A DNA stretch of 7,621 bases, taken from Betaproteobacteria bacterium (GTDB lineage Bacteria > Pseudomonadota > Gammaproteobacteria > Burkholderiales > SG8-39). Below are positions 5,680 to 7,621 of the stretch, piece by piece. The position numbers and the translations under genes are program-made. Location: contig JAFAGU010000285.1 in NCBI GenBank assembly GCA_019237595.1, forward strand, positions 1 to 7,621, read 5' to 3'. The notes beneath the pieces were generated by a model, which worked only from the letters and a program-made list of their open reading frames with translations, was not told the origin of the DNA and did not search any database. Positions within the stretch are counted from its first letter, which is position 1. Every line of letters starts with the position of its first letter.

Positions 5680-5692
5680 GCCTACGCAGAAT
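5664..5692 (+). promoter_or_regulatory. Candidate sigma-70 promoter of the binding-protein gene
   Basis: The -35 TTGACT (5664-5669, five of six consensus bases) is followed by a 17-bp spacer and the -10 CAGAAT (5687-5692, four of six). Transcription would start near 5699, just ahead of the ribosome binding site. The -35 is itself the left arm of operator 3, so a bound regulator should block this promoter. Confidence 0.45.
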
Positions 5693-5706
5693 CGGGGCAA
5701 GATCTG

Positions 5707-5713
5707 GGAGGAG
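5707..5713 (+). promoter_or_regulatory. Ribosome binding site of the binding-protein gene
   Basis: GGAGGAG lies just before the ATG at 5716, with the core GGAGG four bases away. It supports that start, which also gives a complete signal peptide. Confidence 0.7.
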
Positions 5714-5715
5714 TC

Positions 5716-6876
5716 ATGGGCACCATAACAAGCTGTTTCGCGCGGCTCGCCGCGGCGGCGGCGCTTGGCGCGGCGGTGATCGCCGCCGTGCCGGCCGCCG
5801 CTCAGGCCCCCGGCGTCACCGCGAAGAGCATCCTGATCGGCCAGTCGGCGCCCCTCACGGGCGCCAACGCCGAGCTCGGCAACGACATCCGCAACGGCGC
5901 GCTCGCCTATTTCAGCAAGGTGAACGCGGCCGGCGGCGTCCACGGCCGCAAGATCGAGCTCTCCACGCTCGACGACACGAACCAGGTCCCGAAAGCCGAG
6001 GCGAACACGAAGAAGCTCGTCGAGGAAGACGGCGTCTTCGCCCTCTTCGGCTACGCGAGCGCGACGCTCTCGCGCCCGGCGCTGCCGACGGTGGAGAAGA
6101 ACGGCGTGCCGTTCCTATCGCCCTTCACCGGCGCCGACCCGATGCGCGTCTTCAACAAGTACGTCTACAACATGCGCGCGAGCTACGCCGACGAGCTCGA
6201 GAAGATCGTCGAGCACTACACCACGTTCGGCATCAAGCGCTTCTCGATCGTCTACTACGACGACACGGTGGGCAAGGAGAACATGAGCGCGGTCGAGCGC
6301 GCGCTCAAGAAGCGGAACATGGCGGAAGTCTCGCGCGGCATCTTCAAGGACCGCGCGAAGCCCGATATCGACGGCGCGCTGAAGGATGTGATGAAGGGCG
6401 AGCCGGAGGTGGTGATCTTCACGACCCTCTACAAGGCAACCTCGGACTTCATCAAGGCCGCGCATAAAGCCGGCTTCGGCGCCCAGATGGTGAGCAATTC
6501 GTTTCCGGGCGCGAGCCCGCTCGCGCACGAGCTCGGCGCGGACGGCGCCGGCGTGTCGATCGCTCAGGTCGTGCCGCCGCCTACCAAGCGCTCGGTCCCG
6601 GTGGTCAAGGAGTACCAGGAGGCGATCGAGAAGCAGCTCGGCAAGAAGAGCTTCTCTTTCACTTCGCTGGAAGCCTACATCGCGGCCAAAGTGACCGTCG
6701 AGGCGCTCAAGCGCGCGGGCCCCAAGCTCACGCGCGAGAGCTTCATGCACGCGCTCGATACGATGAAGGACTTCGACGCGGGCGGCTACCTCGTGAGCTT
6801 TACGCCGGAGAACCACAACGGCAGCTCGTACGTCGAGCTGACCGTAATCGGCAAAGCCCTTAACTTCAACTATTAG
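5716..6876 (+). CDS. Periplasmic ABC-transporter substrate-binding protein, branched-chain amino-acid (LivK) type
   Basis: A 386-residue type I periplasmic binding protein (Peripla_BP_6 / LivK-like). Residues 1-29 or 1-31 form a Sec signal peptide: Arg10, an Ala-rich hydrophobic stretch, then AVPAAAQAPG with an AXA cleavage site. There is no lipobox, so a soluble periplasmic protein is expected. The mature N-terminus has the family marks ILIGQSAPLTGANAELG (39-55) and VNAAGGVHGRKIELSTLDD (69-87). SPFTGADPMR (135-144) forms part of the first lobe, and FSIVYYDDTVGKENM continues into the second. Relatives bind amino acids, amides, urea or aromatic acids; the ligand here cannot be told from sequence. 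No permease or ATPase gene lies next to it, so it is an orphan that must borrow a LivHMGF-type transporter. It is divergent from fhs and may be repressed by whatever binds operator 3. A hairpin follows its stop. Confidence 0.93.
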   Translation: MGTITSCFARLAAAAALGAAVIAAVPAAAQAPGVTAKSILIGQSAPLTGANAELGNDIRNGALAYFSKVNAAGGVHGRKIELSTLDDTNQVPKAEANTKKLVEEDGVFALFGYASATLSRPALPTVEKNGVPFLSPFTGADPMRVFNKYVYNMRASYADELEKIVEHYTTFGIKRFSIVYYDDTVGKENMSAVERALKKRNMAEVSRGIFKDRAKPDIDGALKDVMKGEPEVVIFTTLYKATSDFIKAAHKAGFGAQMVSNSFPGASPLAHELGADGAGVSIAQVVPPPTKRSVPVVKEYQEAIEKQLGKKSFSFTSLEAYIAAKVTVEALKRAGPKLTRESFMHALDTMKDFDAGGYLVSFTPENHNGSSYVELTVIGKALNFNY

Positions 6877-6883
6877 AACCCTG

Positions 6884-6904
6884 CCTGCCGACTCCGTCGG
6901 CAGG
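6884..6904. terminator. Hairpin between convergent genes, probable bidirectional terminator
   Basis: CCTGCCGAC TCC GTCGGCAGG is a perfect 9-bp stem with a 3-base loop. It fills the 32-bp gap between the stop of the binding-protein gene (6876) and the stop of the formate dehydrogenase gene (6909). No clear T-run follows on either strand, so it is not a textbook intrinsic terminator, but stem strength and position favour a role in ending or protecting both transcripts. Confidence 0.65.
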
Positions 6905-6908
6905 AACC

Positions 6909-7621
6909 CTAGGTGGACAGCTCTCCGAGCGTGCGGCCCTGTCCGTAGCCGGGGTCGCCTGGCGTCGCACCGCCGGCGGTCACCCGCACGGCGCAGTACT
7001 TGAACTCCGGGATCTTGCCGAACGGATCGAGCGCCGGGTTCGTGAGCACGTTCGCCGCCGCCTCGTAGAAGGCAAAGGGTATGAATACCGCGCCGCGCGG
7101 GGTGCCCTCGTCCGCCCTCGCGAAGAGCGAGATGCGGCCCCGGCGCGATTCCACGGTGATCACGTCGCCGGGCTTGGCCTTGAGCGCATCGAGGTCGAGC
7201 GGGTGCAGCGAAGCCATGGGCTGCGGCTCGATGGCATCGAGCACGCCGGAGCGGCGCGTCATGGCGCCGGTGTGCCAGTGCTCGAGCTGCCGGCCGGTGA
7301 TGAGCACCATGGGATAGTCGGCGTCCGGGCGTTCCGCGGCCGGGATCAGGTCCGCAGGAACGAACTTCGCGCGCCCGGTCGCTGTCGGGAAATGCGTCCG
7401 GAAGACAACCGGCTCGCCCGGATCGCCCTCGTTCTCGCATGGGTAGGTCACCGAGGAGTCGCGCTCGAGGCGCTCCCACGTGATCCCGGCGATGGAATCC
7501 ATGCCAAGACGCATTTCGTTGAACACGTCGGCCGGGCCGCTGTAATTCCACGCCAGCCCCATGCGGCGGGCGATGTCCTGAATCAGCATGAGATCGTCGC
7601 GCGCCTGTCCCGGCGGCTCCA
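6909..7621 (-). CDS. fdhF: Formate dehydrogenase alpha (molybdenum) subunit, C-terminal 236 residues (5' end outside window)
   Basis: The C-terminal part of a molybdopterin-dependent formate dehydrogenase that oxidises formate to CO2. The frame continues upstream of the internal ATG at 7589 (EPPGQARDDL precedes MLIQDIARRMGL) and runs off the window, so that ATG is not the start. Recognisable segments are IARRMGLAWNY, FPTATGRAKF, and the cofactor-binding motif LITGRQLEHWHTGAMTRRS of the molybdopterin-dinucleotide-binding domain. These are followed by SLHPLDLDALKAKPGDVITV and TNPALDPFGKIPEFKYCAVR. They agree with the soluble NAD-linked FdsA type from memory. The symbol used is the generic family one; fdsA would fit equally. 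The iron-sulfur domains and active-site Cys or Sec lie outside. It converges on the binding-protein gene. It supplies the oxidative fate of formate from oxalate. Confidence 0.94.
   Translation of the reverse strand, partial: EPPGQARDDLMLIQDIARRMGLAWNYSGPADVFNEMRLGMDSIAGITWERLERDSSVTYPCENEGDPGEPVVFRTHFPTATGRAKFVPADLIPAAERPDADYPMVLITGRQLEHWHTGAMTRRSGVLDAIEPQPMASLHPLDLDALKAKPGDVITVESRRGRISLFARADEGTPRGAVFIPFAFYEAAANVLTNPALDPFGKIPEFKYCAVRVTAGGATPGDPGYGQGRTLGELST

Noticed and set aside
6115..7551. 478-codon minus-strand open frame spanning two genes and the hairpin
   Set aside because: It crosses the convergent stops of two well-supported genes and has a shadow-frame composition. There is no ribosome binding site or recognisable domain.

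Overview
The window is a compact, GC-rich chromosomal segment built around one-carbon and oxalate metabolism. It most likely comes from a betaproteobacterium of the Burkholderiales type. That placement is an inference from GC-rich codon use, from Oxc and antiporter sequences close to the Oxalobacter versions as I remember them, and from a formate dehydrogenase C-terminus of the Cupriavidus FdsA kind. There are no mobile elements, tRNAs, rRNAs or CRISPR arrays. Every gap is under 160 bp, and coding density is about 95%.

Layout from left to right. The left edge holds the first 342 codons of oxalyl-CoA decarboxylase (oxc, minus strand, running off the window). A 92-bp divergent gap separates it from a small cysteine-free Crp/Fnr-family regulator (plus strand). 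Convergent with the regulator is an OxlT-type oxalate/formate antiporter (minus), preceded by a 151-bp leader/promoter region. Next, on the minus strand, come formate-tetrahydrofolate ligase (fhs) and a TerC-family membrane protein 9 bp downstream of it, probably one transcript. A 123-bp divergent gap then leads to an orphan periplasmic Leu/Ile/Val-type binding protein (plus). After a hairpin between converging genes, the right edge holds the C-terminal 236 residues of a molybdenum formate dehydrogenase alpha subunit (minus).

The genes form a coherent route. Oxalate enters in exchange for formate (OxlT). The CoA thioester is made by formyl-CoA transferase, which is not in the window. Oxc decarboxylates it to formyl-CoA. 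The formate released is either oxidised to CO2 with capture of reductant (formate dehydrogenase) or activated to 10-formyl-tetrahydrofolate (Fhs).

The most interesting signal is regulatory. Each of the three non-convergent intergenic regions carries one perfect inverted repeat of FNR-box type (TTGAT-N4-ATCAA or a one-mismatch variant). Each lies about 30 bp upstream of a possible -10 element for oxc, oxlT or fhs, which is class II activator geometry. The regulator encoded beside oxc keeps the E-x-x-S-R recognition-helix signature of FNR but has no cysteine, so it cannot carry an FNR iron-sulfur cluster. I propose a local oxalate/formate regulon run by an FNR-like activator that senses something other than oxygen through a 4Fe-4S cluster. 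Secondary points are a possible three-way-junction RNA leader before oxlT, two AT-rich patches inside fhs, and the unexplained presence of TerC in the fhs transcript.
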